From assembly GCA_002171155.1 (NCBI GenBank), contig NHHF01000008.1, positions 1 to 23,245 of the forward strand: DNA of 23,245 bases, written 5' to 3'. The notes beneath the pieces were generated by a model. That model was not told where the DNA came from, searched no databases, and was given only the letters and a program-made list of their open reading frames with translations. A program made the position numbers and the translations under genes. This stretch comes from Betaproteobacteria bacterium TMED156 (lineage in GTDB: Bacteria; Pseudomonadota; Gammaproteobacteria; Burkholderiales; Burkholderiaceae_A). Below, one piece after another: positions 23,186 through 23,245 of the stretch (position 1 is the first letter of the stretch; each line of letters starts with the position of its first letter).

Positions 23186-23245
23186 TGGTGGAGCCGGCGG
23201 GAATCGAACCCGCGTCCGCAAGACTTCCAAAGGCAGTTCTACATG
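23186..23245 (-). ncRNA. ssrA: tmRNA (ssrA), 3' end only
   Basis: The minus strand of the last 60 bases gives the 3' part of tmRNA: the T arm GCGGG-TTCGATT-CCCGC, the acceptor strand ending GGCTCCA, and an encoded CCA whose last base is 23186. Upstream lies the GGAAGTCTTGCGGAC segment leading into the tRNA-like domain. tmRNA rescues stalled ribosomes by trans-translation. The rest, including the tag reading frame and the 5' half of the acceptor stem, is beyond the window. The encoded CCA and T arm are a common integrase target. Confidence 0.9.

Noticed and set aside
23186..23245. Direct repeat of the ssrA 3' end marking the far edge of an island
   Set aside because: No second copy of the T-arm/acceptor sequence was seen in 22097-23185 or near ychF, so an element boundary cannot be drawn.
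1..23245. CRISPR arrays, insertion sequences, toxin-antitoxin or other defence systems
   Set aside because: No spaced direct repeats, transposase-like proteins or recognisable defence genes were found on either strand.

Overview
The window is low in GC (about one third by eye) and gene-dense. It looks like chromosome from a streamlined, probably aquatic betaproteobacterium with Burkholderiales-type gene order. Three runs support this: rhodanese-secB-gpsA-BioC-like; DUF2244-coxB-coxA-small assembly protein-ctaG-coxC-DUF2909-SURF1-SCO-like-ctaB-rpoH; and ftsY with two M16 peptidases, rsmD, coaD, tRNA-Gln, prs, rplY, pth and ychF. Taxonomy is inferred from gene order and protein character only. 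Several genes I remember sitting in these clusters in larger Burkholderiales genomes are absent here: grxC, trmL/comF, ctaA, sco, ferredoxin and ispE. That fits genome reduction.

Layout. 1-2802: end of a rhodanese-like gene, secB (export chaperone), gpsA (glycerol-3-phosphate dehydrogenase) and a divergent BioC-like methyltransferase homologue. 2894-10295: an aa3-type cytochrome c oxidase locus with structural subunits II, I and III and assembly factors CtaG, a 33-residue small protein, SURF1, a SCO-like thiol protein and the heme O synthase CtaB. A small DUF2909 gene lies on the opposite strand inside it. 10292-11161: heat-shock sigma factor rpoH, tail-to-tail with ctaB. Its promoter carries a near-perfect CIRCE operator. 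11328-13613: a PLP-dependent basic amino acid decarboxylase. 13616-14551: ftsY. 14607-17427: a catalytic/non-catalytic pair of periplasmic M16 peptidases. 17436-22096: rsmD, coaD, tRNA-Gln(TTG), prs, rplY, pth and ychF.

22097-23245 differs in character. It runs on the minus strand from the 3' end of ssrA (tmRNA, cut by the window edge). After ssrA come a transglutaminase-like gene broken by an in-frame TAA, a 46-residue membrane protein, a short alphaproteobacterial-looking yggT, and a 30-codon remnant of folD. The 3' end of ssrA is a classic integration site, so I read this as a decaying acquired segment.

Most of the window is ordinary housekeeping. The points most worth a second look are the CIRCE site on rpoH, the broken gene and folD remnant beside ssrA, the probable ATT start of the SCO-like gene, the missing ctaA/sco genes, and the very small genes at 5905-6006 and 22592-22732.
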